Shown piece after piece: positions 1 through 11,092 of a stretch of DNA of 64,000 nt. Below the pieces are notes generated by a model. It saw only the letters and a program-made list of their open reading frames with translations. It searched no databases and was not told the DNA's origin. The translations under genes and the position numbers were made by a program. The stretch is from Flabesymbios commensalis (lineage: Eukaryota > Annelida > Polychaeta > Terebellida > Flabelligeridae), in the NCBI GenBank assembly GCA_964017125.1, contig OZ024915.1:15609922-15673921 (forward strand), read 5' to 3'. How positions within the stretch are numbered: position 1 is the stretch's first letter; each line of letters begins with the position of its first letter.

Positions 1-108
1 CATCCGTATGGTTGTCGAGTTATCCAGAGAATATTAGAGCATTGTACGTCAGATCAGACAAATCCTATTCTGGATGAACTTCACCAACATACTGAGAGAT
101 TAGTGCAG
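1..108 (+). CDS. PUM: PUM exon: Puf repeat 5
   Basis: 36 codons open in frame 1 from the window edge, beginning [12 protein letters not shown], and end in LVQ before a GTCAGT donor at 109. C, R and Q of GCRVIQ are the RNA-contact residues of repeat 5. The exon may begin upstream of the window. Confidence 0.95.
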
Positions 109-2096
109 GTCAGTCAGCTTTGTCTACCCACTTTATAATTTTGCGTCAAAGTGAGTAATGCTTTCCTTGCCATTGCTCAGCCATTTTCTGAGATACATGT
201 ACCAACTGAATATCATTTTAAACGGGTGTTATGGTGTCTCCCCTACAGGGTCGGCCGTTCATCTGTCCACATATTTTAGAAATCCATGGGGAGATTTCTG
301 GCACACACCCACTACTTGGGGGGTTTAGAGTCCATTATTTAAATAATATGACCAATATCTGGCAAAGCATGAAAATGTGGGGTTCCAGGGATCCCCCTGA
401 AAAGTTTCAACTCAATTTTAATCAAATAAAAAATGACTGATGAAGGTATTGATTCTTTCCCACAAACGTTAAATTTAGTGGAATTTTTCTACATATATAG
501 GCAGCATCAGTATCAACTTCGCTGCAAGTTTCCTTTAAAAAAAATTTTTTCAGGGATGTGATTTTCCCACACTATTCACATTTTTTAGAAAAAAAATGTC
601 ATATTTGTAATCACATACCTGTAAAAATTAATTGTACAGTATAGGTATAAGTCTTAAATGGTGCTTGAAGGTGATCAGGAAATATGAAATACTTTCTAGC
701 CGTGATGATATTCTTGCTACACTATTTTTATAGCAATTTACTTCAAATGCTTTATCAATTACATTTAAATATCTTTTTTTCAGGATCAATATGGAAACTA
801 CGTGATACAGCATGTGTTGGAGCACGGGCGGCCAGATGACAAGAGTCGCATTGTTGTAGAGTTGCGGGGAAAAGTTCTCAGTCTTAGTCAGCATAAATTT
901 GCCAGGTAATGTTTTGAATTAATTTTACTGGCGTGTTAACAAAAATATAGGGGGGGCAGAGGTGCTTACAGCATTGCCTAGATTTCCGTCGATTTACTTA
1001 GCATACTCTTGAAATTTAAAAATTTATATTTACGGTATATGCAACCAAATTTAATTCTATCCAGTTTAAAAATTCTATGTATCTAAATATAATTTCACTG
1101 AAATTCATGTAGAGTTAATCTGTAGAAATATTTGATACTAATTAAACATAGTGATATCATTGTAGCTTATGAATTGGTGTTGACATTGTAGTACGGTGTT
1201 GATATTATACTATATGAAAAACAGTTGGTGAAGATATTGCTTTATTGAAGATGATCAACTTGTGTAATGTAGGAATTGATCATGTTTGCTTTTGTTATTC
1301 AGTAATGTTGTTGAGAAATGTGTCACGCACTCTTCAAGACCTGAAAAAGCCATGCTCATTGAAGAAGTCTGCACAATGAATGACGGGTAAGATGTCTTAA
1401 CTCTTTAAGTGTTAACTTATGAGATTTAACTTTGTGAACACTTAAAGATGTGTATTGCCGTAGTGACACACAACTTCAGATGAGAAAAAAGTAATTACAT
1501 TTTGAAAATTTGAATCAAAACAAAAACTAATGTAAAAAAATTTAGAGATGCTTATTTTTCGTTTTTTCTCAGTAGTTTCCACTTGCCGATTCATGATAGG
1601 CCTAAAAATTGCCCTTTTCAACTTCATAAAAGTAAATCCGGATTTTTCCATGACCCACTGGCATTTCTGAAATTTAATGCGATATAAATAAAAATTACTG
1701 CAATTTAAACTGGTCATAAACAGATTAAAAAACGCGCTTAGCGGTTTAAAGGTTAAAATGTATTTGACAAATGTATTTAGCAATGTTCATTACATTGCTC
1801 CCACAAATATTCCATGTCGGAATGACTTCTCGCCTCACAGTTATATTTTTGTTGTTTTCAGTGCTCTGTATACGATGATGAAGGACCAGTTTGCCAACTA
1901 CGTTGTGCAGAAGATGATCGATGTATCTGAACCACCTCAGCGGAAAATGCTTATGCACAAGATTCGACCTCATGTCTCTACTTTAAGGAAATTTACTTAT
2001 GGCAAGCACATCCTCGCCAAGCTGGAAAAGTTCTACATGAAGAGTAATACAGATCTCGGTCCTATTGGTATGCCGCCGAATGGGGCGCTGCCTTGA
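1..2096 (+). CDS. PUM: Pumilio-family RNA-binding protein, C-terminal part (5' partial, four exons)
   Basis: Four exons (1-108, 784-905, 1303-1386, 1862-2096) join in phase across GT/AG introns. They encode Puf repeats 5 to 8 and the C-terminal tail of a Pumilio homology domain. The base-reading residues are visible in each repeat: CR..Q (repeat 5), NY..Q (6), SN..E (7) and NY..Q (8). These are the triplets known from human PUM1, so the protein should read UGUANAUA-type sites in 3'UTRs and repress or destabilise those mRNAs in the cytoplasm. The seven-residue stretch TMMKDQF and the LGPI..PPNG tail are typical of animal PUM1/2. The stop is TGA at 2094-2096. The N-terminal repeats and the low-complexity N-terminus lie upstream of the window. 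Intron 3 holds a family-B transposon. The family assignment is near certain; orthology to PUM1 or PUM2 is not meaningful if the organism is an invertebrate. Confidence 0.97.
784..905 (+). CDS. PUM: PUM exon: Puf repeat 6
   Basis: The acceptor is TTTTTCAG at 783, followed by [18 protein letters not shown] reads uracil in repeat 6. The exon ends inside an S/R codon (AG) before a GTAATG donor. The phase matches the next exon. Confidence 0.96.
1303..1386 (+). CDS. PUM: PUM exon: Puf repeat 7
   Basis: The acceptor is TTATTCAG at 1302. The split serine codon gives [15 protein letters not shown] is the guanine-reading triplet of repeat 7. The exon ends in MNDG before GTAAGA and is 84 nt long. Confidence 0.96.
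1397..1756 (+). mobile_element. Family B TTAA MITE in PUM intron 3
   Basis: It begins TTAACTCTTTAAG and ends CGGTTTAAAGGTTAA, with TTAA at both edges. It carries the B-type hairpin word ACACACAACTTCA near the left end. At 360 bp it is longer than other B copies; the extra part at the left has its own imperfect inverted repeat. It lies about 100 bp before the acceptor of the last PUM exon. Confidence 0.65.
1862..2096 (+). CDS. PUM: PUM last coding exon: Puf repeat 8 and C-terminus
   Basis: The acceptor is GTTTTCAG at 1861. The exon encodes [16 protein letters not shown] (repeat 8, NY..Q), then the capping helices and the tail ending PPNGALP, stop TGA. An open frame runs upstream into the intron to an ATG at 1758, but this is only intron read-through. 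Confidence 0.96.
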
Positions 2097-2970
2097 CTGA
2101 ATGTCTAGATTGATTTGGTGGAGGGAAGTATTTTGGAGGCATTGGCCTCGGCTGTCTGCTGATTTGTTCCCACCAGGGCACCTGCTGATTTCTACAGTAA
2201 TGCCTGATGACTGGCCATGTCGTCTTCATGATGCATGACCTGTCGTAATGGTAGGAGATGAACGACATATATTTGAGATTCCTGACATAGGCTGGAGGAC
2301 TTCAACTTCATCACAAGTTCCACACGCTTTGAAAGTTTGCTGATTTTTTCGTGAAGAATGAAATGAATAATTTTGTAAAAGCGTGTTTAATATTATATCT
2401 GTCACATGCAGAATACGAAAAAAGTTATTTGTGCTCTTCTTCATCTAGACTGCTTATTGATTTATAGATTGTGGAGCTAATGTCTTGATCGTCTTATGGA
2501 CTGGTGTGAATTTAAGTCGTTCAGCTGTGAAGTTTGCTCTTTTTACAGAGATAATGTATCATTGTACTATTACATTTTACTAAATTTTCTGCGTATTGAT
2601 ACATGAATTGAACATTAATTCTAATTGCTGTAATAGATGTGTAAAATTTGCTGTGTATTCTTGTGGTATGTAAATGGCTGTTTTAAATTATTAGGGTTGT
2701 GTTGGAAGGGAACAGCAAAGCAGCAGCTAATAGAGCATTTCATTGTACACACCATTATAAGCCATTCTGTACACAGTGTCATTCTGAACTCCTGGATATC
2801 ATCTGTACAGCATCATTATATTATAACAAGCAAATAGTATTGTTAAGTGACTGGACCCTGGTTCTAAACTAGAGTCTACTATCATGTTAATCTATAGTGG
2901 ATATACCACCCCCAGTGATGATCTGTGTCACTAATAAACTGCTGGTTTTGTCATCACAGACATCTTTATC

Positions 2971-3070
2971 AACACGAGACATTCACCCAATGTTGTTTCA
3001 ATGTTGGGCAACCATCTGCGACGCTGGCCCAACATTGAAACAACCTTGGCTGAGCGTCTCGTGTTTACTG
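2971..3070. mobile_element. Family A palindromic MITE, diverged
   Basis: Left arm AACACGAGACATT and right arm CGTCTCGTGTTTACTG are inverted. The centre has TTCAATGTTGGGC against GCCCAACATTGAAA. The outer CCCAGC bases at the left are lost. Confidence 0.7.
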
Positions 3071-3284
3071 TGTGATGTCTCTTCACATTGGTTTGTCCAG
3101 TGTATTCATGTAGCAGCCTAATGTGGATACACGTCACCAGAAATGTGTAAAAACCCAGGTTGATACCATTACCGAGCATTGTAATTAATTCATGAGTCCT
3201 CCCATCATTCCCACCACGTGCTTATATTCATTATGATGCTGGCTATCTGAACAGTCTGGAAAGGCTCAACTGCATTCAATAACA

Positions 3285-3433
3285 CCAGGCAAGCACAACC
3301 CGGGAAGCAACAGACATTCATCCACTGATGGCTCAATGTCGGGCCAATGTCACAAGCGGTATGCCTACATTAAACCTTGGAGGTCGGAGCTAATGGATTG
3401 AATTTTCAGTTTGAATGTCTGGTGTTTGCTGGG
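3285..3433. mobile_element. Family A-like MITE, degenerate
   Basis: It starts near CCAGGCAAGCACAACC and ends in TGGTGTTTGCTGGG, with a family-A centre (CAATGTCGGGCCAATG). It is longer than the 109-bp norm, probably through an internal insertion. Confidence 0.45.
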
Positions 3434-3446
3434 AACGGTGTCACTA

Positions 3447-3553
3447 CCCAGCAGACACAAGTAGTAGAATCTATGTTGGTTAAACGTTGGTCCAACGTCG
3501 TAGACGGTGGATCAACGCTTAACCAGCATTGATTCAATGTCTTGTTTGCTGAG
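3447..3553. mobile_element. Family A palindromic MITE
   Basis: The ends are CCCAGCAGACAC and TCTTGTTTGCTGAG, with the centre AACGTTGGTCCAACGTCG. The length is 107 bp, close to the 109-bp family norm. Confidence 0.75.
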
Positions 3554-4113
3554 TACTGACACTTGGATCAATGTGTTTGTTTGAAGTGTTATTGTGCAGT
3601 TTAGTCTTGACCGATACAAAAAAATGGCTAAAACCGGAGCATCCTGTAAATTGTTGTGAGATTTATTTTTGTATATTTATTTTTTGAGTTTAACCGCCTT
3701 TTTTGTTGTAGCTGACTGGTAACTGATGGTTTTGTCTGTTAAGAGATCTTGCTAAGACGTTAACTCAATGTGATCTTAATCTTGGGACTATAGTCATACA
3801 TAAAAATGACTAGGATTACGTTTTGTGTTAGCCGCGTAATGACTACAGACTTCTTTTCTTAATAATGACAATTAATATACATTCAGAAAGTCACTAGGTT
3901 CTACCAGCCTAGAGAATCACATCTCTTTTTTTAAAAGGTATACATTGCTCAATTTATTTTGCCTGCTCTGACAGAGAAAACCTATATAGTTTCAGACGGT
4001 AGAACAACAAAGAAGGCTGTTGGGGTAGAGGTCGTGTTGAGCCACAAAGCGTCATCAAGCAGCCGGTTATACTGGGTCTGTTTGGTTTTGCTGTATTCTG
4101 AGCAGCATTGTAA

Positions 4114-4222
4114 CCCAGCAAACACAAACCTTTGACCCACTGTTAGTCTAATGCTGAGCCACCATGTACGATGATGGCCCAGCATTAGACTAACCTTGGT
4201 TTAACCTATCATGTTTACTGGG
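4114..4222. mobile_element. Family A palindromic MITE, 109 bp
   Basis: The ends are CCCAGCAAACAC and ATGTTTACTGGG. The flanks are AA on both sides, a possible 2-bp target duplication. The centre pairs TAGTCTAATGCTG with CAGCATTAGACTA. Its length equals three other well-kept copies. Confidence 0.8.
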
Positions 4223-4344
4223 AATTTGCTTCTGCTGGGGTCTTGTATATGTTACACTATGTACTTAAGATGAGAGTCTCAAGGACTTGTTTATTTTTGC
4301 CTTGTGTCCTGAACGGCAGCATTTTGCAAAAGCAAATTGTCGAG

Positions 4345-4352
4345 TGTAAATA
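4345..4352 (+). promoter_or_regulatory. Pumilio response element TGTAAATA
   Basis: An exact match to UGUANAUA in the putative PUM 3'UTR, 54 nt before AATAAA at 4406. By family knowledge, PUM proteins bind this word. Autoregulation is inferred. Confidence 0.4.
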
Positions 4353-4405
4353 CTGAATTCACCGCGTGTGCTGGTAATGTACATTTGTGAATACCGGGAT
4401 TGGGC

Positions 4406-4411
4406 AATAAA
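4406..4411 (+). terminator. Candidate poly(A) signal for PUM
   Basis: AATAAA followed about 15-30 nt later by a T/G-rich stretch. It is one of several candidates (another at 2933). Confidence 0.35.
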
Positions 4412-4583
4412 AGATTTTAGTGGTACTTTGTGAGATTCACCATGATTCGGGGAATATGACTGTTAGTGTTTCTCTGACTAAGCCATGTTCCCTATCGGAT
4501 CAAGTGAATCTCTAACAATCTGCCTGTTTTGCGACTCGGCACCGCCTCTGCCCCATTGAAAAAATACACTTGTACAGAGATAA

Positions 4584-4691
4584 CCTGGCTAACACGAGAT
4601 GTTGCTCCGATGCGGTTTAATGTTGGGCCAGCATCAGAGACGCTGGGCTAACATTGAATCAGCATCGGGTTGACAACTCGTGTCCACTGGG
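4584..4691. mobile_element. Family A palindromic MITE, 108 bp
   Basis: The arms are CCTGGCTAACACGAGATG and CTCGTGTCCACTGGG. The centre GGTTTAATGTTGGGCCAGC pairs with a GGCTAACATTGAATC arm. Confidence 0.75.
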
Positions 4692-6429
4692 AAAGATACA
4701 CCATTAATACCCTCTGGAATGAAAAGGTCATTGGTGCCACTGTAAAAACTGCACTGATGACGTTTTGATCCCAAGGTGACCGTATGGTTTGAAACAAACA
4801 ATTTGTAAAGTGTAAATAAGGGGAAAACCCAGCACTAAGTAATGTAAGTATGTAAAACATGTAAATTTCTCCAAATGAACATGAGAGAAGTTATATAATT
4901 TCATGCCACTTTTCTAGTTCTCATCATGGTTCATATCTTGTTTAAATTACATTGTTTCATAACCTCGAGGATTATGCTAAAGGTACCTTATAAAAGTACT
5001 ATTGTAAATGAGGGGAGTCTTGTACAAAATTTAGGCTGCAAAGTTTAAATTTTATACTATATATAATGTGCATATTATGATATGTACAGAAAAAAGCCTC
5101 TTTTACTGCTTTTCATGATGGTTTATTTTTGCCGAAGAGGAAAACAAAGTGTATGATAGTTGAATTAGTATGGAACAGTATTTGTACAGTTTCGGCTGCA
5201 AGAAATGAAGAATAATCGGTGCTATAAGTTTGCATGTGCAACTGGCTAATTTTTATAGAAGAACCTTTGTACAGGTAGATACTATTTTGAGTTGTACATA
5301 GACAGACCCTATATTATCAATCACCAATCAGTCAGCTGGGATTGCATGAGTGCATACAAACAGACAGACATATAAACCTGCACATGAAATGAATCGTACA
5401 TAATTATATACATACGTATTACATAAAATACATACCGACATTGCTTTATTTGCATACCTTCAAATGACATTATTGCATGAATTTAATTATCTAATAACCA
5501 GCCTTCATTAAACACTTACAATATCATAGTCATACTGTAATTCTTCATTATCCCACCCACCGTGGTATCCAATCGTCGCCTCTCTTAGAGGTACACTTTG
5601 CAGGTGCAAATTCGTTGACATTGTGTTGGTCTAATGTAGCCTGCGTCTGCGACCCTGAGCAACATTAGATCAACACTGGGAAAGCGTATTTGCAGAAAGC
5701 TTTATTTGCTGTTTCCATCACCATTAGGTGTAGCAGTGAAAGGCAAGCAGTTTGCATGCAGTAATGAATTAGTGCTTGATTAGCCGTGGTGTAGGTTTGT
5801 ATCGCCTCTCAACTAGTCTTAGTTTGTATATTCAAGGCAGTGTTGTACATTGTTCACTAATTATCATTTAACTGCTTTGGTGGTATATATTACTTATTGT
5901 ATCTATACTGAACTTTGCTTTCTTTTTTTCATAATGGATATATTTTTCTTCGGGAGATTTAATAGAAACTTTGTAGTAATATTGCAAGAATGTACATTGT
6001 ATTTGCAAACTGTATGAATTTGTATTATTGTATAGATTATTTGATAACCAGAGATCTATTCATAAGATCCCATTGTACAGATGTACATTGTTATAGAAAG
6101 ATGCATTGCCACCTGGATGTAAAAAAATAATCTGACAAATTTAATTGAATATCTATTCTTATGCGCTAACAACACAATGAAATTAGTTAGCTAATAAATG
6201 GCAAATATAATAAATAAGCTTTCCATAATGCTTATGATTCCAATAATGGTTGAATGCTGATTGTACAGTTGTAGATTCTAATAGGGTGTTATTCACCTCC
6301 CTTCATTGTAAATTGTGCAACTTGTGCCATGAGCGAAGTGTGATTGTTAATATAGTGCACCACTGAACATAGAGGCAATTCCTCGTCCCGTTAGCACACT
6401 ACAGACACATCTCTGTACAGAAGAAATAA
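4692..6429. other. AT-rich spacer, no gene seen
   Basis: No coding signal. A worn family-A palindrome lies at about 5590-5700 (TGGTCTAATGTAGCC against a GAGCAACATTAGATC arm). The rest is AT-rich with many stops and several UGUA words, and could include distal PUM 3'UTR. Confidence 0.4.
4811..4818 (+). promoter_or_regulatory. Pumilio response element TGTAAATA
   Basis: A second exact UGUANAUA match downstream of PUM. It matters only if the long 3'UTR form reaches this far. Confidence 0.25.
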
Positions 6430-6623
6430 TTAACCCTCTGTGTGCTGTGCATGCAATTACCCTTATTTTTTATATAAACCAGGAGACCAGACGTTTTCTC
6501 TTTCACTTTATTTGAATATCTGTATTATGCGTTTACGACCATTAAAATTTTTTTACACTTTCAGTGCGGGAATCGACTTTAGATGTCAGAATCTGATATG
6601 GATAGACGCGCTTTAAGGGTTAA
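6430..6623 (+). mobile_element. Family C TTAA MITE
   Basis: TTAACCCTCTGTGTGCTG at the left and GCGCTTTAAGGGTTAA at the right, with TTAA on both edges. Inside are the C-family words ATATAAACCAGGAGACCA, TTCAGTGCGGGAATCGACTTT and GTCAGAATCTGATAT. The right arm of the internal hairpin is mostly missing. Confidence 0.75.
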
Positions 6624-7521
6624 ACTAGGGACAGTTTTACCAACAATTAACCCTTTTGTCACCATTGCCCTGTTTTATGAACTGAACTGAGTAAAGACCA
6701 AATGGAGTTATTTTTTGTGCTCACTGATCCAAATCCAAAAGATTAATGCACTGACAAGTATTTGATATGATGTAATTAAAAAATACTAAAATGTATCCAA
6801 TCTTCATTTACTCAATATTATAAATATACATGAAAATAATTATGTATGATTGGTTAATTAACATTAATTAAACATTGTTGTTCGCAGCATGCAGAGGGTC
6901 AAAAATCATTAATAATGTTCTTTCTAATCTGTGATTCAATGTTTTACACTATAATTTATATTACAAAAGATTTATTGCGACAATTTATTGACTGTTTACC
7001 ACTATTGTGACTTTTTGTCTTGATTTGAAGAATTGCTGTAATAACATCTATGAAGAATGTTCGAACTGAAATTTGTCGGTATCTATTAATAAAAAATTAT
7101 AATTTTTAATTATAATTTCTGGGCATTGTTCCTACTGCCAATATGCCGCAGTTTTCATTGTAGGTAAATGATCTTGGCTCATCTGTCTATACAACCTTTA
7201 GATTTATATCTGCATTTTCAAATAACAATGTTTTACTCAGAACCTATTTTGAATCGCGGGTGTAAATATTCCTTTCTAATGTGAAAAACCCAATGTGTAG
7301 TTTTAAGTTGCAGCTTAAAAAGAACGACCTTTCAGAGCTCCGATATGTTAAAAATGTCAACTTTTTATTTTCGATACTTTACATACAGTTTCATCCGGTT
7401 ACATAACTGTATCTCTGTGAAATACCATAAATCAATACAAGAGAAAACCCTGAGATATATATAATATTTATTTCTTTACATGTAACATCATCTGTTTGGG
7501 TTTTTTTTAAATTGATGCCTG
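6624..7521. other. AT-rich spacer
   Basis: No open frame or recognised repeat. One UGUANAUA word lies at 7261. Confidence 0.4.
7261..7268 (+). promoter_or_regulatory. TGTAAATA Pumilio-type site
   Basis: An exact PRE match 5.2 kb after the PUM stop. It is probably outside the mRNA and is listed only because it matches exactly. Confidence 0.12.
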
Positions 7522-7717
7522 CTCAGCAAACACCATTGAACCAACGTTGGTTTGATGTTAGACCAACATTAACCCAGCAAACACGAGATATTGAGACTAC
7601 GCTCGTTTAATGTTGGGCAAGCGTCGCAGACGGTGGCCTAACATTAAACAAACATAGTCTCAATGTCTCGTGTTTGCTGGGAAACCAGCACTGGGTCAAT
7701 ATATCGTGGCGGCTGGG
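7522..7717. mobile_element. Older family A copy interrupted by a younger one
   Basis: The left half (7522-7572: CTCAGCAAACACCATTG to CCAACATTAA) and the right half (7682-7717: AAACCAGCACTGGG to GGCTGGG) are the two arms of one family-A palindrome. A complete copy (7573-7681) lies between them. Removing it with one copy of AA restores the uninterrupted arm CATTAAACCAGC. Confidence 0.75.
7573..7681. mobile_element. Family A palindromic MITE, 109 bp, best-kept copy
   Basis: The perfect ends are CCCAGCAAACACGAGA and TCTCGTGTTTGCTGGG. The centre is GTTTAATGTTGGGC...GCCTAACATTAAAC around GCGTCGCAGACGG. AA lies on both sides. It sits inside an older copy of its own family. Confidence 0.9.
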
Positions 7718-9290
7718 TGATCCTCTCTGGCAACCTTTCTTTATGCATCTGCACATTCTAGTCTTTGAAGTAAAATATCTGATATGTCTGAACTGGGATT
7801 GGAGGTTGTACAGATTCCCACTCCAAAAATGTGCCTGTAGTCATAAACCATGCTGCAACAAATCAACCTGTGGATAACAATAATGAAGTAACAATCCGCT
7901 AATTATGTTTGTCGTCTGGCAAGTCAAAACATATGATACCATATCAATCCGCATAACTTTCGGGGTCACTGAAAGTCTTTAGTAAAACCAGGATATATGA
8001 AATATAAAAAGTGTGAATTTATTCGATAGAATGTATGTTTAATCAGCATAATATGTGTGCGCAAAAAAATAAATAAAATTATACTTCTCAGTTGTAGGAA
8101 TTCAGTGTCTAAGTTAACATTACACCGATCTGACCACTAGCCTGTCAAGCATGATAATTATGGTGTTTATTTAATAATAGCATAACGTCGTAGATGTTGC
8201 TCCAATATAAAGCCAACAGAAGCATAACATATTTTGTTTTTTGTGAATGGTTATTGTAAAATTTTCTAATATCATTAATATCCTGTAATATCCTGCGAGA
8301 TGGACCAAAACTCATCCCCAGCACACACTTCTATTAGTTGGTTATTAATACAGTTTGATTTGAGCCCGCTAGAAATTACTGATGTTTTAACTGTTGTATT
8401 TTTTTGCAACCTGTGTGAGTGTTTCCATAGAATATGTGAAAGTTTACGCGTCCCTTGCCGGAATGTTTAATGCTGACATTGACAGTTTATTGATAGTTTA
8501 TGTGTGGCTTTTCTATATTCATGTAGTAGAGATATTCATTGAAAAACTTTGTTGAGATGTTGAGCATCGTCTGCTTTTGTCAATATTTTGAACCTAATCC
8601 ACGCTCGTTCTGCTTTTTGTCACAGTGTGCTTTTGAGATGTTGCTTTGTTGCATTATTTATCTGTTGTTAAAGTTGTCAACAACAGGTTGACATTGTGTT
8701 GAATAGTTGAATTTCTAAATTACTAACATCCACCCCTCCCCATAGCAAACGTTTTGTCCGTCCCCCGCCCCTTGGCCTGAAGTTGTGTGCTCAATTTATT
8801 AATATTCAACACAACCATTGATATATATGCATTTCCCCTCCCTAATCTTTACGCAAACATGCCATACTATTACTATATCTCTTATTAATTGTTAACACTA
8901 TGGTGAAGGGGTTACATTATATATGTAGCTGCTAAAGTATATTGTAAAATGTATGAAATTATGGTGTAGATTTTGTGTAGAAATTTCATTATGAGAACCT
9001 GGTGAAGTACATATGTAGTATTTTGTTTAATTTGTACATTGATGTATAAAAGATTTTCAAGTAAATTCTTGTAAAAGAATGTATCGAGATTGTGTTTTGC
9101 TAGTAAATAAAGTTGGAGTAAAGATGCTCTCAAGTGACATTAGGTATTTGTCTCATTATTTTATCCTTAGGGGAATAAGACCATCACTAAAGTTTGTAGA
9201 ATACAAGAAGTCTAAGAATAATTGTAGGGCCATTCGAAATGCTTTATTGCCATATCCTATTTTCTCGCACTCATCCTGCTGGCTTTCACT
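7718..9290. other. AT-rich spacer
   Basis: No gene or repeat recognised. The short open frames at 7674-7877 and 8912-9294 have no conserved features. Confidence 0.4.
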
Positions 9291-9305
9291 ATGAGGCGTA
9301 TGGTG

Positions 9306-9510
9306 AGATCAGCCCATCTCGCACTCTCCAAAACGCTTTACTGCTAAGTTCACTTTTGCCGCTTTAAATAGATATGCGTAAGAGAAATCAAATACAGCAT
9401 CGTTGGGTGCGGCGAGATGGGCTGATCTCGTCACCACATCAAGCCCACGCCTACAGGCTCAATCTTGATGTGGTGACTTGTGCTGAGATGAGATCTCCCC
9501 TTTCCAACGA
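9306..9510. mobile_element. Unclassified element with two stacked inverted repeats
   Basis: GAGATCAGCCCATCTCGC at about 9306 is the inverse of GCGAGATGGGCTGATCTC at about 9411-9428. Directly after it, CACCACATCAAG pairs with CTTGATGTGGTG (about 9434-9475). The layout suggests a foldback element or two abutting ones. No second copy was found in the window. Confidence 0.5.
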
Positions 9511-9570
9511 TGCAATATGCATATAATATGGCAGATTAATTAATTTACGTTCAGTAAAAAGCTTCACATG

Positions 9571-10027
9571 AATGAATGAATGAATGAATGAATGAATGAA
9601 ATCTTATATAGCGCATGTATCCAGCCGGCGGCTGTTCAGAGCGCTGTACATCGAGAGTAACTTAGCAAGGCCTGTTATCATTCAAATTCCAACTCAGTCT
9701 CCTGGGAGATATACAGCTGAGCTGCCATTGAGGCGCATCAAGCTATTTTCATCCCAAGCGAATTCGCCTTATGTGCCAAGTACTCACACATTGTGGATTT
9801 TCTGGGGTCTCGCTGGATGGAAACTGCGCCTACGTCCATTGAGGTTCTTTTACGTCCAACTCTAGGTCAGTCAGACGAGCCATCTGATTTACGTGGTTCT
9901 CTGAGCCCCACGAGTGTATACAGCACCTGGCAGTCACCAGGCGGTCACCCATCCAATTATGAACCGGGCGCGACGTCGCCTAACTTCAGTGATAGAGCCA
10001 ATCACGATGAGCGAACGCCGTATTCCG
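9571..10027 (-). mobile_element. 5S rRNA-derived SINE (SINE3 type)
   Basis: Read on the minus strand, about 10027-9916 follows 5S rRNA, including GGATGGGTGACCGCCTGG and CAGGTGCTGTATAC, which match the 3' half of 5S with its internal promoter region. A unique body of about 300 bp follows. The minus-strand 3' end is a (TTCA)n tail, seen on the plus strand as (TGAA)n at 9571-9601. A 5S head with internal promoter and a simple-repeat tail is the hallmark of SINE3 elements, which move with LINE machinery. Differences from 5S (for example in the ACGTCGCGCCCGG part) show that it is not a working 5S gene. Confidence 0.82.
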
Positions 10028-11092
10028 TATAACATTACTGAATCTATTTCATCTACACGTGTATATAATAATACAGGGAAAAACGGAGAATTGTTTTGCA
10101 AATTCCCTGCAGGGAATTACCATATCTCTGCGAAGAAACGTGCATGGACTTATATTAGAACATGGAATAACCTTGATAATAAACAAATGATAAATATTTT
10201 GACATAAAAAAGTCAAATTTTTAATCTGATCTGTTTTGTGACGACAATTATAGCACGTATAACCTTATTATTACACCATCTTAGCATCGAGATATGCATT
10301 ATATAACCTTATTTCAAGTACACTACATTCGAAAATATTTGCATTTATTATATAAACATTAGTCCAGTTTGCCAGGCGCAAAAACAAATTGATTGTCTCA
10401 AAATGCTGCATGTTTGCATAGTCACAGCTGTCGTCAACAGTTGTATCCACACCTCTGTCTAGGAGGGCTCAGGATCATCCAGATCACTGTTATAAATAAT
10501 TGATCATTGTTATAAAAACATAACGGTCTCATTGAATCAGATTAAAGACCTGTCCAGCCATGGAGTTTCTCCCCACTGACGTGATCGACGCCTCCTCAAT
10601 CACCGGCCGTTTGTTAACTACTTGTGCATCTAACTTTTTTTCTCTGGGGATTTAATAATCAACAAAAATCTGTTTAGATGAGTGCAATGTCTATTTCAAG
10701 AACTGGTGCCTCGTAACAATAATCGGCTAAATGAGTGTATTACGAGGGTGATTCGTATGATGTAGCTTAAAAGACTAATTTCTTATTGTACTTTAAGGTG
10801 TTAGATTTGGCGACACAATTCTTTTTAGAGGGGTGCACTTAGTTTCCCATAAACAATTGCATGCCCTTATATTCGAACATAAGACATCACAAAAACATTT
10901 TTTTTTCACTTAAGTGCATGCACGTTTATGTGGGGGGGATGTGGTATATAATTTAGAGAAATGGAGGGAAAGCTGAGAGAACTGTATATGGTATACAAAA
11001 TGTCATGACTGAGATTGTTATTCCAGCACACCAAAAGAAATGATGTGCAGATAAATTTGTTTTACTAATTTTCATCAATTTTTATTTTGAGA
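10028..11092. other. Spacer without recognised genes
   Basis: Only short chance open frames. A small direct repeat lies near 10490-10520 (ATCACTGTTATAA / ATCATTGTTATAA). Confidence 0.4.

Larger units (their letters stand above)
2097..4430 (+). other. PUM: Probable PUM 3'UTR
   Basis: The sequence after the PUM stop is AT-rich and has no open frame of note. Candidate poly(A) signals AATAAA lie at 2933 and 4406. The second follows a perfect Pumilio response element by about 54 nt. The UTR contains several palindromic family-A elements. The true 3' end is not visible from sequence; it may lie further downstream. Confidence 0.5.

Noticed and set aside
1758-1861. Alternative PUM start at ATG 1758
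   Set aside because: It is intron read-through upstream of a good acceptor; conserved Puf sequence begins only at 1862.
9916-10027. 5S rRNA gene
   Set aside because: The match is diverged and continues into a SINE body with a simple-repeat tail.
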